Origin: Coraliomargarita sp. CAG:312
Lineage (GTDB): Bacteria > Verrucomicrobiota > Verrucomicrobiia > Opitutales > Intestinicryptomonadaceae
Length of the DNA: 16,256 nucleotides
NCBI GenBank assembly: GCA_000438015.1
Contig: FR901609.1
Span: forward strand, 18,714-34,969
Direction of reading: 5' to 3'
Positions 6,791 to 14,963 of the stretch are shown here, one piece after another. The position numbers and the translations under genes are program-made. Positions within the stretch are counted from its first letter, which is position 1, and every line of letters starts with the position of its first letter. The notes below the pieces were generated by a model, which saw nothing but the letters and a program-made list of their open reading frames with translations, was not told where the DNA came from and searched no databases.

Positions 6791-7969
6791 TCAGCGCCTA
6801 TTTTCCGGCTGCGATTCGCAATAGAGCTGGGCATTGCCCCGGGGCGGCCTTAGGATAATTCCTCCGGCAATTGCAGTAAATGGGGCTACCAGCACCAAGC
6901 CGAAGGATCCGATTATTGTTTTAACCGCTTCGCTTGCGACATATGGGTTGTTTATAAAATCTGACGGAGGAATTCCTTGTGCGGCAAACATCATCATTAG
7001 GGTGAGGTAGCCTCCGGAATAGGCTAGAAGAAGCGTTGTAGCCATTGTACCCACGACGCTTCTGCCTATTGAGATTCCGGATTTAACCAGAGCCTTGCGC
7101 GGGATTTGAGGCGAATGTTTTGAAACTTCGTCCATTCCCGCCGCTATGTCCATGCTCAAATCCATTACAGCCCCGGAGGATGAAAGAAAAATTGCGCCTA
7201 TATAAATATCAGATATGCTTATATCCTCGAATCCCGAATACAGCAAAGCTTGAGAATACGGCATTACCGCTCCGTTTATTTTGAAGATGTCCGTGAAATA
7301 CCAAGCCATTATACAGCTGGCAAGCACTCCCAAAACTGTTCCCGCAAACGCCGTGGCGCCTTTTCTGTTTATTCCGGCCACTAGAAAGATTATAGCGGCC
7401 GAGAGTATGCAAACGCAAGCCAAACAAACTGGAATTGGATCGGCTCCCCTCAGACACATCGGGACCACTATCTTCCATACGACCGCGCAGCAAAACGCCA
7501 CTGAAAGAACCGCCTTAAATCCGGTCATGCCGGCAAAAGCAACTAAAAGCAGGGCGAATAATCCGCATAGGAAAAGAGTCCATCCGGCGCGGTAGTGGTC
7601 CTGGGCGTTTATCGTATCTGTTGACGGATTGGCGTTTGACGGAATTGCGGCGAGAATTGTGTCTCCGGGGGCAAAAATTTTGTCCAATTCCATATTTGCG
7701 CGCAAAACGTTGCCGGCTTTAAATATCTCGCCCTTATGAGCGCCGGTTAAAATTTCAACTTCAAGTTTTTGGTCTCCCTGCTTTAGAAGCCCGACGGAAA
7801 AAATGTTGGCGTTGTCAACCGACACAACGCGCGCCTTTTCCTTAGTTCCATCGCGGTTTTGTTCTACGGGGTAGATGTCTAAGAAAAACGCCGCCAAAGT
7901 TAGAAATGCAAAGACTAACGCCATTATGGCGTCTTTTATAAAGGCGCGTTTTTCGGAATTTTTTTGCAT
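6791..7969 (-). CDS. YibE/F-family membrane protein
   Basis: This 392-residue protein has one N-terminal membrane helix (about 13-32) and then a soluble segment of roughly 95 residues that contains a small beta-rich region (KARVVSVDNANIFSV). About seven more hydrophobic helices follow. The family signature is SSSGAVMDLSMDIAAGMDEV (about 263-282), which identifies YibE/F-like proteins (Pfam YibE_F). The family is widespread but has no established biochemical role; a transport function has been suggested. The ATG lies 3 nt after the alkaline phosphatase stop codon on the same strand, so the two are cotranscribed. That context hints at a role linked to phosphate or to metal supply for the phosphatase, but this is inference. 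No Shine-Dalgarno sequence is evident, and coupled translation is likely. Confidence 0.88.
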   Translation of the reverse strand: MQKNSEKRAFIKDAIMALVFAFLTLAAFFLDIYPVEQNRDGTKEKARVVSVDNANIFSVGLLKQGDQKLEVEILTGAHKGEIFKAGNVLRANMELDKIFAPGDTILAAIPSNANPSTDTINAQDHYRAGWTLFLCGLFALLLVAFAGMTGFKAVLSVAFCCAVVWKIVVPMCLRGADPIPVCLACVCILSAAIIFLVAGINRKGATAFAGTVLGVLASCIMAWYFTDIFKINGAVMPYSQALLYSGFEDISISDIYIGAIFLSSSGAVMDLSMDIAAGMDEVSKHSPQIPRKALVKSGISIGRSVVGTMATTLLLAYSGGYLTLMMMFAAQGIPPSDFINNPYVASEAVKTIIGSFGLVLVAPFTAIAGGIILRPPRGNAQLYCESQPENRR

Positions 7970-7972
7970 CGG

Positions 7973-9367
7973 CTATTTTACCGCCTGCTTTAGCATTTTT
8001 GCGATGTCAGTATTGTCAATTGTTCCATTGAAGGCTTCGGATTGCGCGCCTGTTGCGGTGGTGCTTACTGGAAGCGCGGTATGGGCGGTTGATGTCCATC
8101 CGAGAGCGGCTTTGTTGTCCAAGCAATGGGTAAGGGCAATGGCAAATCCGTCGGCTTTGAATCCCTTTCGCGAAGACGCTTTTTCAAAGGCTTTGCGCAG
8201 AGCGTTTTCTTCGTCGCGGGTTAAAACCAACCTGTCGCTTTTGTCCCCCTCGAATTTTAGACCAAGGGTTTGAGTTATATAAGGCTTAAAGTCGTCAAAG
8301 GACAATTCGGGCTTTTTTGTCTTCATATCTTTTATCGTTTTTTCTATTTGCTCCCTCGAATTTTTCTGGTGTGAAAGCAGATTTATATACGATTTGTATC
8401 CCGTTCCGGCGAATCCGAGAGTAAGGCCGCCGGTTTCGTGGTCTCCGGTGACCACAATCAAGGTTTCTTCAGGATGTTTTTCTGCGAATTCGCAGGCTTT
8501 GCGCACACATTTGTCAAGATCTACAACTTCCTTCAAGACCGTAGCTGCGTCGTTGGCATGGCACATCCAGTCTATTTTCCCTCCTTCAACCATTATAAAG
8601 AATCCTTTTGGATGGTCTTCCATTAGTTCGATTGCCTTTTCCAGGAAGTCTTTTATGCGCAATCCGCCGTTGTCGTCTATGGCGTACGGCAGGGCTCCTT
8701 TTGAGGCGAATGCCATTGTTTTGCCGCTGTCTTCGTCAATTTCTTCAAATTCTTCGGAGTCGTTTAAAACAACCTTGTAGCCTGCGGCCTTTGCCAATTC
8801 GTAAACGTCCCCCTTGTACAGCTTCGATTTTTTGTCGTTTGCGTCTTGAACTCCCCCTCCTCCGAAGAAGTCGAAGTTTGATCGTAGCATGTCAAGAGCT
8901 ATTTCATAGTAATTGCCTCTGCTTGCATTGTGCGCGTAGAATGCCGCCGGGGTCGCATGGTTTATGGTTACGCTGGTAATTATTCCTACTTTCTTGCCAG
9001 ATTTTTTTGCGGCGTAGGCTATCGACTCCAGCTTGTTTCCCTTTGTGTCTATGCCTATTTTCCCGTTGTCGGTCTTGGTTCCGCATGCGATTGCAGTTCC
9101 GCTTGCCGCAGAGTCGGTTATAAAGGAGTCGTTTGAGCGGGTATAGGTAATTGCGTTGTTGGGAAATGCGTTTATGGCCAACCCTTCCTCTCCGTTTAGG
9201 CGCAAATATTCTTCTGTCATCATTCTTTGCGGGATTGACATGCCGTCGCCTATAAAGAGAAAGACGTATTTGACGGGCTTTAGTTCTTTTTGTCCGGCGG
9301 CAAATGCCGAACACGCAATTGATATGGAAGCGCAAAGCGCGAAAATTTTTAGCAGGACAATTTTCAT
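7973..9367 (-). CDS. phoA: exported alkaline phosphatase (PhoA family)
   Basis: From the ATG at 9367 the protein is 464 residues with a signal peptide (MKIVLLK, hydrophobic core, cut near ACSAFA). Numbering from the GTG six codons upstream, the active site is complete. It has Asp47 in IGDGMS, phosphoserine Ser92 in TDSAASGTA, Thr145 in NHATPAAF, Glu267 in MVEGGK, Asp272 and His276 in DWMCHAND, Asp315 and His316 in GDHETGG, and His435 in STAHTALP. It therefore needs two zinc ions and one magnesium, and releases phosphate from monoesters in the periplasm. The positions of E. coli Asp153 and Lys328 are His143 and Trp273, as in the cold-adapted Vibrio and TAB5 enzymes. The GTG at 9385 is an alternative start, but it sits at the predicted transcription start, so I prefer 9367. 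A YibE/F gene follows directly. Confidence 0.95.
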   Translation of the reverse strand: MKIVLLKIFALCASISIACSAFAAGQKELKPVKYVFLFIGDGMSIPQRMMTEEYLRLNGEEGLAINAFPNNAITYTRSNDSFITDSAASGTAIACGTKTDNGKIGIDTKGNKLESIAYAAKKSGKKVGIITSVTINHATPAAFYAHNASRGNYYEIALDMLRSNFDFFGGGGVQDANDKKSKLYKGDVYELAKAAGYKVVLNDSEEFEEIDEDSGKTMAFASKGALPYAIDDNGGLRIKDFLEKAIELMEDHPKGFFIMVEGGKIDWMCHANDAATVLKEVVDLDKCVRKACEFAEKHPEETLIVVTGDHETGGLTLGFAGTGYKSYINLLSHQKNSREQIEKTIKDMKTKKPELSFDDFKPYITQTLGLKFEGDKSDRLVLTRDEENALRKAFEKASSRKGFKADGFAIALTHCLDNKAALGWTSTAHTALPVSTTATGAQSEAFNGTIDNTDIAKMLKQAVK

Positions 9368-9386
9368 GGTATTTAAAACTTTCACA

Positions 9387-9414
9387 AAGATAAGGCGGAA
9401 AAAAAAACCGTCAA
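9387..9414 (-). promoter_or_regulatory. promoter of phoA-yibE/F
   Basis: On the minus strand TTGACG (9409-9414) and TATCTT (9387-9392) are separated by 16 bp, giving a start near 9380 and a leader of only a dozen or so bases to the ATG at 9367. I see no clear Pho box beside it, so phosphate control cannot be claimed from the sequence. Confidence 0.5.
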
Positions 9415-9580
9415 ATAATTTTGGAGCATTTTGGTTCCGGCTAAATTTGATAACTAGACGGTTATAGGCGTTTTTGCCCTATCCCTTTGCGGCAAGTAGG
9501 CTTAGTCGAAATGCAAGGCGGCTGAGGGCGGCGTTTGCGCATTGAGCGGCACGCGAGGCTTATAAATGCCGGCGCCGCAA
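9415..9580. other. gene-free stretch between phoA promoter and tRNA-Arg
   Basis: I find no convincing coding sequence, RNA gene or terminator here. Part of it (about 9510-9580) is richer in G and C than the rest, with short imperfect inverted repeats such as CGGCA/TGCCG. It would form the 3' trailer of the tRNA transcript. No direct repeat of the tRNA 3' end is seen, so there is no sign of an integrated element. Confidence 0.4.
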
Positions 9581-9652
9581 TACTCCCGGCGGGAGTCGAA
9601 CCCGCATCGATGGTACCGGAAACCATAGCTTTATCCATTAAACTACGGGAGC
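9581..9652 (-). tRNA. tRNA-Arg (anticodon CCG)
   Basis: The minus strand folds into a complete cloverleaf. The acceptor stem is GCTCCCG with CGGGAGT, and the discriminator A is at 9581. The D stem is GTTT/AAGC, the anticodon stem ATGGT/ACCAT with loop TTCCGGT, the variable loop CGAT, and the T arm GCGGG-TTCGACT-CCCGC. The anticodon CCG reads arginine codon CGG. The 3' CCA is not encoded (the next bases are TTG), so it must be added enzymatically. The gene lies alone between phoA and parA. Confidence 0.95.
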
Positions 9653-9727
9653 TTTTTAACAACAGAGATTGCAAACGAAAAAGGGAGAATATGCAAGCTG
9701 AAAAAAACTGGAAAATTCCGAATTTTA

Positions 9728-9749
9728 TGTTTTAGTATAACGCGAAACA
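9728..9749. promoter_or_regulatory. inverted repeat over the candidate parA -10 region
   Basis: TGTTT (9728-9732) and AAACA (9745-9749) form a dyad separated by 12 bp that encloses TATAAC (9736-9741), a possible -10 box for parA. The outer arms resemble those of parS (TGTTTCACGTGAAACA), but the spacing is 6 bp too long and the centre does not match. It may be an autoregulatory site or chance. Confidence 0.25.
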
Positions 9750-9767
9750 GAATTTGAAAGGTGGGAT

Positions 9768-10553
9768 ATGTCTGCAAAAGTATTCGCAATAGCAAACCAG
9801 AAAGGCGGAGTCGGAAAAACTACAACCGCCGTTAATTTGTCCGCAGGTTTGGCGAGGCGAAAGTTGCGTACATTGCTGATAGACATGGACCAGCAGGCTA
9901 GCGCCACCAGCGCCCTAGGCTATGAAAAGACGCGCGGCGGAAGCCTGTACCAAGTTTTGCACGGCGAGGGAAGCGCGCGCGCAAAACTCATTCAAACTGA
10001 GAGAAAAAATCTTTGGCTGATACCTTCGGAAACCGATTTGTCCGCGATAGAAGTCGAGTTGTCCGGAAGTGAAAACTACCTCGTTAGATTGCGCGAGTGC
10101 ATTGCCGAGATTAAAAATTCCGGCGAATTTGACGCTATAGTTATAGACGCCCCTCCGTCACTGGGGCTTCTTTCAATGAACTCTCTTGCGGCGGCAGACT
10201 ACTTGATTGTAGCCTTGCAGTGCGAATATCTTGCAATGGAGGGTTTGGGGCAGATTATGAATGTTGTGGAACAGTTGCGCGAGGCTGGGGTGAGCGATAC
10301 TCTCGAAATCGGGGGTATAGTAATGACTATGTACGATTCGCGCACGAATCTTTCCAAGCAGGTTTTGGGCGAAGTAAAAAATTATTTGCCCGGGCTCGTT
10401 TTCAATACTTTAATTCCGCGCACAGTGCGTTTGGCGGAGGCTCCAAGTTTTGGGAAAACCATTTTTGAGTACGCAAAGTGGAACGAGGGTTCTTTTGCCT
10501 ACGACAGGCTAGCCAAAGAATTCGACAAGCGGTTTTCTTTGTCTAAAAAATAA
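9768..10553 (+). CDS. parA: ParA/Soj-family ATPase
   Basis: The 261-residue protein is a short chromosomal-type ParA. It has the deviant Walker A box KGGVGKTTT (Lys12-Thr20, signature Lys12 and Lys17), the A' motif LLIDMDQQASATSAL with Asp41, and Walker B in DAIVIDAPPSLGLLS. It lacks the N-terminal helix-turn-helix of plasmid type Ia ParA. Such proteins bind DNA non-specifically as ATP dimers and drive segregation of ParB-parS complexes or position other cargo. The ATG is preceded by AAGGTGG. No parB follows; instead RNase III begins 3 nt after the stop. The partner, if any, must lie elsewhere, and a cargo other than the origin cannot be excluded. Confidence 0.9.
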   Translation: MSAKVFAIANQKGGVGKTTTAVNLSAGLARRKLRTLLIDMDQQASATSALGYEKTRGGSLYQVLHGEGSARAKLIQTERKNLWLIPSETDLSAIEVELSGSENYLVRLRECIAEIKNSGEFDAIVIDAPPSLGLLSMNSLAAADYLIVALQCEYLAMEGLGQIMNVVEQLREAGVSDTLEIGGIVMTMYDSRTNLSKQVLGEVKNYLPGLVFNTLIPRTVRLAEAPSFGKTIFEYAKWNEGSFAYDRLAKEFDKRFSLSKK

Positions 10554-10556
10554 AAT

Positions 10557-11486
10557 ATGGAGATTCGCAAATATATAATAAAACGCATATTCAAGCCTTC
10601 TGTGACAAGGCGGGCAAAGGCGATGCGGAAGGCTAAAAAGGAGCGTTCGAAGGCCGCTTTAGAGACCAGAAGCGGCGAGATTTCCGCGCTTCAAACGCGG
10701 CTTGGGTACGAGTTCAAAGACTTGTCTATACTAAACGAGGCATTAACCCACCCCGGGTCGGTCGGGATTTCGAAGAAGGTAAAATCAAACCAGCGCCTGG
10801 AATTTCTGGGAGACGCAATTTTGCAGTCCATAATAACCGATACGGTATTTAAAAAATTTGACGAATACGACGAAGGTTCGCTTACAAAAATAAGAATCGC
10901 CCTTACCCAGGGATGTTTCTTAAGCGCGCTTTCTGCCGATCTGACAATACCGCGGTATTTGCTGTTGCCAAAAGGCTCTGAACATTTGCGCGAAATGCCG
11001 TCCGCCGCAGAGGATGCGTTTGAGGCCGTTGTCGGGGCTATATATCTAGATTCGGATTTTGAGACCGCCCGCAAGACTGTTTTAAGCTGGTATAAGAGAA
11101 AGTTGGACGATATTCCGGATTTGATGCGGCAGCAAAATCCCAAAGGGGCGCTTCAGGAGGCCGCAGCTAAATGTTCGGAGAAAGTTGAATACGTTTTGCT
11201 TTCCCAAAGCGGCCCCGACCACCAAAAGGTCTTTGAGGTGGAAGTCCGCATTGGCGGAGTGGCGTTGGCGAGGGCATCCGCATCCTCAAAAAAATCGGCA
11301 GAGTCTAAGGCAGCGCGGGTTGCTTTAAAAGAGTACTCAAAGCAGGACCAGGCATCGAAAGATTCTATGCAAAATGATTCGGGGCCTGGGGCTTCGTCGG
11401 AAAATACTCCGGCTCAGGCAAGGAAACCCGCGGCAAAGAAAACTGCGGCAAAATCTGGAACAAAGATTGCTGCGCGTTCCAAGTAG
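10557..11486 (+). CDS. rnc: ribonuclease III with basic tail
   Basis: This 309-residue protein has the RNase III catalytic domain from about residue 44 (LQTRLGYEF). The signature NQRLEFLGD spans 78-86 (Glu82, Asp86), and the second acidic pair is Asp153 and Glu156 in AEDAFEA. A double-stranded-RNA-binding domain follows at about 194-261. It cleaves double-stranded RNA such as rRNA precursors in the cytoplasm. The first signature glutamate, usually NERLEFLGD, is Gln79 here; the metal ligands are intact. It is longer than the usual 225-250 residues because of a basic N-terminal extension and a Lys/Ala-rich tail (about 286-309). The start is uncertain: ATG 10557 follows parA by 3 nt without a Shine-Dalgarno sequence, while ATG 10623 has AAAGG upstream and would still contain both domains. 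Confidence 0.93.
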   Translation: MEIRKYIIKRIFKPSVTRRAKAMRKAKKERSKAALETRSGEISALQTRLGYEFKDLSILNEALTHPGSVGISKKVKSNQRLEFLGDAILQSIITDTVFKKFDEYDEGSLTKIRIALTQGCFLSALSADLTIPRYLLLPKGSEHLREMPSAAEDAFEAVVGAIYLDSDFETARKTVLSWYKRKLDDIPDLMRQQNPKGALQEAAAKCSEKVEYVLLSQSGPDHQKVFEVEVRIGGVALARASASSKKSAESKAARVALKEYSKQDQASKDSMQNDSGPGASSENTPAQARKPAAKKTAAKSGTKIAARSK

Positions 11487-11491
11487 AGCGG

Positions 11492-11521
11492 TTGCCGCAT
11501 TGTTTCCAACGTTCATATAAC
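11492..11521 (+). promoter_or_regulatory. candidate promoter of mfd
   Basis: TTGCCG (11492-11497), an 18-bp spacer and TATAAC (11516-11521) lie in the 51-nt gap before mfd. The -35 box overlaps a small GCGG-TTG-CCGC hairpin (11488-11498) that follows the rnc stop. Readthrough from parA-rnc is equally possible. Confidence 0.35.
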
Positions 11522-11537
11522 GGGCTAAAAATTTTTT

Positions 11538-14500
11538 ATGTTGAGGGCAAAGGCAGGGAAGTCTGATTTTTATCCGTATGTGGCGCAATCGGCGTGGGCT
11601 GCATTTTGCGCCCAATTTGCGGCAAGGAAGGCTGCGTCAAACAAAAAGCTTTTTGTTTTAGTGTTTGAATCGTTTTCTGATTGCGAAATTTTCCATCCGC
11701 GACTGAAATTTTTCCTTAAGTGGTGGGGGGTGGATTGCGCATGCCGCGTGCTTCCTCCGCTTGCCTTGGACTCCTGTTCCGACGCAAGCGCTTTTGATGC
11801 CGTTTGCGAACGCACCGGGACTTTAAACGCCATGGCGGAATCCTGCAAATCTCCCGCCGCGGAGTTTGTTTTGGCGACGCCCGATTCCATTTTTGCTCCC
11901 GCTCCCGCGCCCGGGACTGTCGGTAGAATGGAGCTGAAAAAAGGAGACAAAATAAGGCTGGAAGATTTCAGGGACAAGCTTTGTTCGTTTGGGTATTTCA
12001 ACGAGGTCTTGTGCGAAAGCCCGGGACAATTTTCCGTCCGTGGCGGAGTCGTTGACGTATATCCCATAGCCGCGCGCGCTCCAGTCAGAATCGACTTCTT
12101 CGGGGATGAAATCGACGCGATGCGCACGTTTAATCCAGACACCCAGCTGGGCGACGACAGGATTTTGTCCGCGCGCATAGACGCCGTTCCTCCTCAGAGC
12201 CTTTCATCCGGAGAAAGGTGCGGATCGGAAAAATTTAGCGCGTTGGATTATCTGCCTAAAAGCGGTGTCCAATGGATGTTTTTTGAGCCTTCTTCTTTGG
12301 AGTCCAAATTCCAAGGAGAGTTTTTGTATTCTGAAGACTCAAATTTCGACAAGCCCGGTTTCCAGCGCGTATTTGACCGCCAGGGGAAATTCGGGGATTG
12401 TTTTTGCGCTGTGTCGGCGATAGATCTATCAGGAGAATCCTTTTCAAATGCGGTGCGCCGCGAGTTCGACTGCGAGGACATGTCGGCTTATTCTGGGGTT
12501 TCATTTGACGATGAAATAGGCGTTGAGCGCTTCAATTCGGAGTCGAAGACGCGTTCAAGTTTTCTTAGGAGGCTTGCCGATTGGAGCGCATCCGGAGCCG
12601 ATGTTTTTATAGCCGCAGAATCGAAAGGCGACGAAGAGAACGCGCGCAGGATGTTTGCTGCAGAAAATATAAAATGTTCGTTTAAATTTATAAATGGAAA
12701 TTTTGGGGACGGATTTATAATAAAGAAATTTCCGGCGGACTTTGTCCGGCCCCCGAAAATTGCAAAGAGCGCGCGCTCGGCGGTGTTCGCCAGTTGCCGC
12801 GAGGTGTTTGGCAGGCGCGCAAAGCCGTCTTTGGAGCCTAGGAGGCGCATGTTCTCGCACCGCGCGCAGGTTGACCAGCTGTTGGATTTCTCCGAACTCG
12901 GGGAAGGCGACTATGTTGTGCATTTTACCCACGGGATTTGCAGGTACCACGGGGTCGTAAAATTGGATTTGGACGGTTCGTCGCAGGAGGTTATGAAGCT
13001 TGAATTCGAGGATTCGGCAATGCTGTATTTGCCGCTCCACAAGGCGCATTTGCTCAGCCGGTATATAGGCTTGGACAAGCGCCATCCGAAACTGGCGCGC
13101 CTAGATTCCAAATCTTGGATAAAAGTGAAGGCCGCCGCGGAGCTCGCAACTTTAGACTACGCCGCGGAACTTCTTGAAATGCAGTCCAAAAGGGAAATCG
13201 CACAGGGGCACGCGTTCCCGCCTGACGGAGACTGGCAGCGCAGCTTTGACGACTCGTTCCCCTATGCGGAAACGCCCGACCAGCTTCGGGCAATAGAGGA
13301 GGTTAAGGCCGACATGCAAGCTTCCAGGCCAATGGAGCGCCTATTGTGCGCGGATGTGGGATTCGGTAAGACCGAAGTCGCAATGCGCGCGGCGTTCAAG
13401 GCAGCCATGGACGGAAAACAAACTGCGATATTATGTCCGACTACTATTCTCTGCCAACAGCATTTTAGAAATTTCCGCGAAAGGATGTCGGGGTATCCGA
13501 TTGTAGTGGAAATGCTCTCGCGGTTTCGCACAAAATCGGAGGCGGAAAAAATAAAAAGGCAGCTTGCCGCCGGACAAATAGACATCATAATAGGGACCCA
13601 CGCCCTTTTGGCTGCGGATGTAAACTTCAAGGATTTGGGATTGCTCGTTATAGACGAAGAACATAGGTTCGGGGTGAAGCACAAAGAGAAGATAAAGCGG
13701 ATGCGCGAAGGCATAGACGTTCTTTCAATGAGCGCAACCCCCATACCCAGAACGCTGTATTTTGCTATGATGGGCGCCAGAGCCATCAGTTTGATGGAGA
13801 CGCCTCCAAAGAACAGGTTCCCCGTCGAGACTTTTGTGAGGGAATATTCAGACGAAATAGTCCGCGAGGCCGTATTGCGCGAGACATCCCGCGGAGGCCA
13901 GGTTTTTTATCTGCATAACCGCGTAAAAACCATAGACTCTACCGCGGAGAAATTGCGCTCGATGTTCCCGAACCTTCGCATAGGAGTCGGGCACGGGCAG
14001 ATGACGGAAAACGCGCTTGAGAAACTGATGGCCGATTTCGTCGATGGAAAGTATGATATTCTGGTATGTACTACAATTATTGAATCAGGGTTGGATATTC
14101 CAAACTGCAATACGATAATAATAGAGGGTGCAGACAAATTCGGTTTGGCCCAGCTTTACCAGTTGAGAGGAAGGGTTGGAAGGTTTACGCGCAGGGCCTA
14201 CGCATGGCTTTTGCTGCACCGCCACGCAAATCTCGTCGAAAGCGCGCGAAAGCGCTTGGGCGCCATACGCCAATACAACAAGCCAGGCGCGGGGTTTAGG
14301 ATTGCCACCCGCGACCTTCAGCTCCGCGGCTGCGGAAATCTTCTTGGCGCGAAGCAAAGCGGGCATATAGCCGGAGTGGGATTCGATTTATATTGCGCGC
14401 TTTTAAAGCGCAGTATCGCTCTTTTGCGCGGCGAAAAGAATTCAGGAATAGTTCGGGCGAACGTCAACTTGGACTTTGTAGCCATGGGAGACATCGAAAA

Positions 14501-14963
14501 ATCCGTCGCGGACGTGTCTCAGGCCGAGAATTATTTCCAAGAGATAAAGCTGCGCGAAATAACAGCAAGGGAGTCGGATAAAATAAAGGCTCTCGTGCCG
14601 CGTGGCTACGTTCCGCAGACTCAGTTGAGGGTGGATATATACAGGAAGCTTGCGATGGCGGCTTCAGAGGACGAGGTGGATAAAATAAAGTTCGAAATTG
14701 AAGACAGATATGGAAAATGTCCGGTATATGTGGAGTATTTATTTATGCTTGCAAAAATACGCGTTTTGGCAGAGTCTTTGGGCTTTATAGGCGTGGAGAC
14801 GCAGGGCGACAACCTTAAACTGCAAATTAGGGGCGGCGACCATATCGAGTATTTTAGGATAAACGGGCGTTTCCCGCGTTTAACTAGGCGCAAGGCGGTT
14901 GAAAAACTCGCCGAGATCGAAAATTTTCTAAAAACAGTGGTACCTTCAATAAGGAAAACATGA
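11538..14963 (+). CDS. mfd: transcription-repair coupling factor Mfd
   Basis: At 1141 residues this matches full-length Mfd. The N-terminal third is the UvrB-like region, with FSVRGGVVDVYPIAARAPVR. The RNA-polymerase-interacting domain lies at about 445-515 (GEGDYVVHFTHGICRY). The RecG-like translocase follows: Walker A GFGKT at 608-612, DEEH at 706-709, SATPIPRTL (motif III region) and QLRGRVGR at 875-882. The TRCF C-terminal domain closes it, with PRGYVPQTQLRVDIYRKL. The protein displaces RNA polymerase stalled at DNA lesions and recruits UvrA. The start at ATG 11538 lacks a clear Shine-Dalgarno sequence but gives the expected N-terminal length. Its TGA overlaps the next gene's ATG by 4 nt. 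Confidence 0.97.
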   Translation: MLRAKAGKSDFYPYVAQSAWAAFCAQFAARKAASNKKLFVLVFESFSDCEIFHPRLKFFLKWWGVDCACRVLPPLALDSCSDASAFDAVCERTGTLNAMAESCKSPAAEFVLATPDSIFAPAPAPGTVGRMELKKGDKIRLEDFRDKLCSFGYFNEVLCESPGQFSVRGGVVDVYPIAARAPVRIDFFGDEIDAMRTFNPDTQLGDDRILSARIDAVPPQSLSSGERCGSEKFSALDYLPKSGVQWMFFEPSSLESKFQGEFLYSEDSNFDKPGFQRVFDRQGKFGDCFCAVSAIDLSGESFSNAVRREFDCEDMSAYSGVSFDDEIGVERFNSESKTRSSFLRRLADWSASGADVFIAAESKGDEENARRMFAAENIKCSFKFINGNFGDGFIIKKFPADFVRPPKIAKSARSAVFASCREVFGRRAKPSLEPRRRMFSHRAQVDQLLDFSELGEGDYVVHFTHGICRYHGVVKLDLDGSSQEVMKLEFEDSAMLYLPLHKAHLLSRYIGLDKRHPKLARLDSKSWIKVKAAAELATLDYAAELLEMQSKREIAQGHAFPPDGDWQRSFDDSFPYAETPDQLRAIEEVKADMQASRPMERLLCADVGFGKTEVAMRAAFKAAMDGKQTAILCPTTILCQQHFRNFRERMSGYPIVVEMLSRFRTKSEAEKIKRQLAAGQIDIIIGTHALLAADVNFKDLGLLVIDEEHRFGVKHKEKIKRMREGIDVLSMSATPIPRTLYFAMMGARAISLMETPPKNRFPVETFVREYSDEIVREAVLRETSRGGQVFYLHNRVKTIDSTAEKLRSMFPNLRIGVGHGQMTENALEKLMADFVDGKYDILVCTTIIESGLDIPNCNTIIIEGADKFGLAQLYQLRGRVGRFTRRAYAWLLLHRHANLVESARKRLGAIRQYNKPGAGFRIATRDLQLRGCGNLLGAKQSGHIAGVGFDLYCALLKRSIALLRGEKNSGIVRANVNLDFVAMGDIEKSVADVSQAENYFQEIKLREITARESDKIKALVPRGYVPQTQLRVDIYRKLAMAASEDEVDKIKFEIEDRYGKCPVYVEYLFMLAKIRVLAESLGFIGVETQGDNLKLQIRGGDHIEYFRINGRFPRLTRRKAVEKLAEIENFLKTVVPSIRKT

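Noticed and set aside
9581..9652. tRNA-Arg as an integration site for a mobile element
   Set aside because: No integrase, no repeated copy of the tRNA 3' end and no foreign-looking genes occur beside it.
9462..9735. Small open frames over the tRNA region on both strands
   Set aside because: They run through the tRNA-Arg cloverleaf and have no protein-like features.
9768..10553. ParA as a sign of a plasmid or integrated plasmid
   Set aside because: It is the short chromosomal type, has no parB or replication gene nearby and is followed by housekeeping genes.
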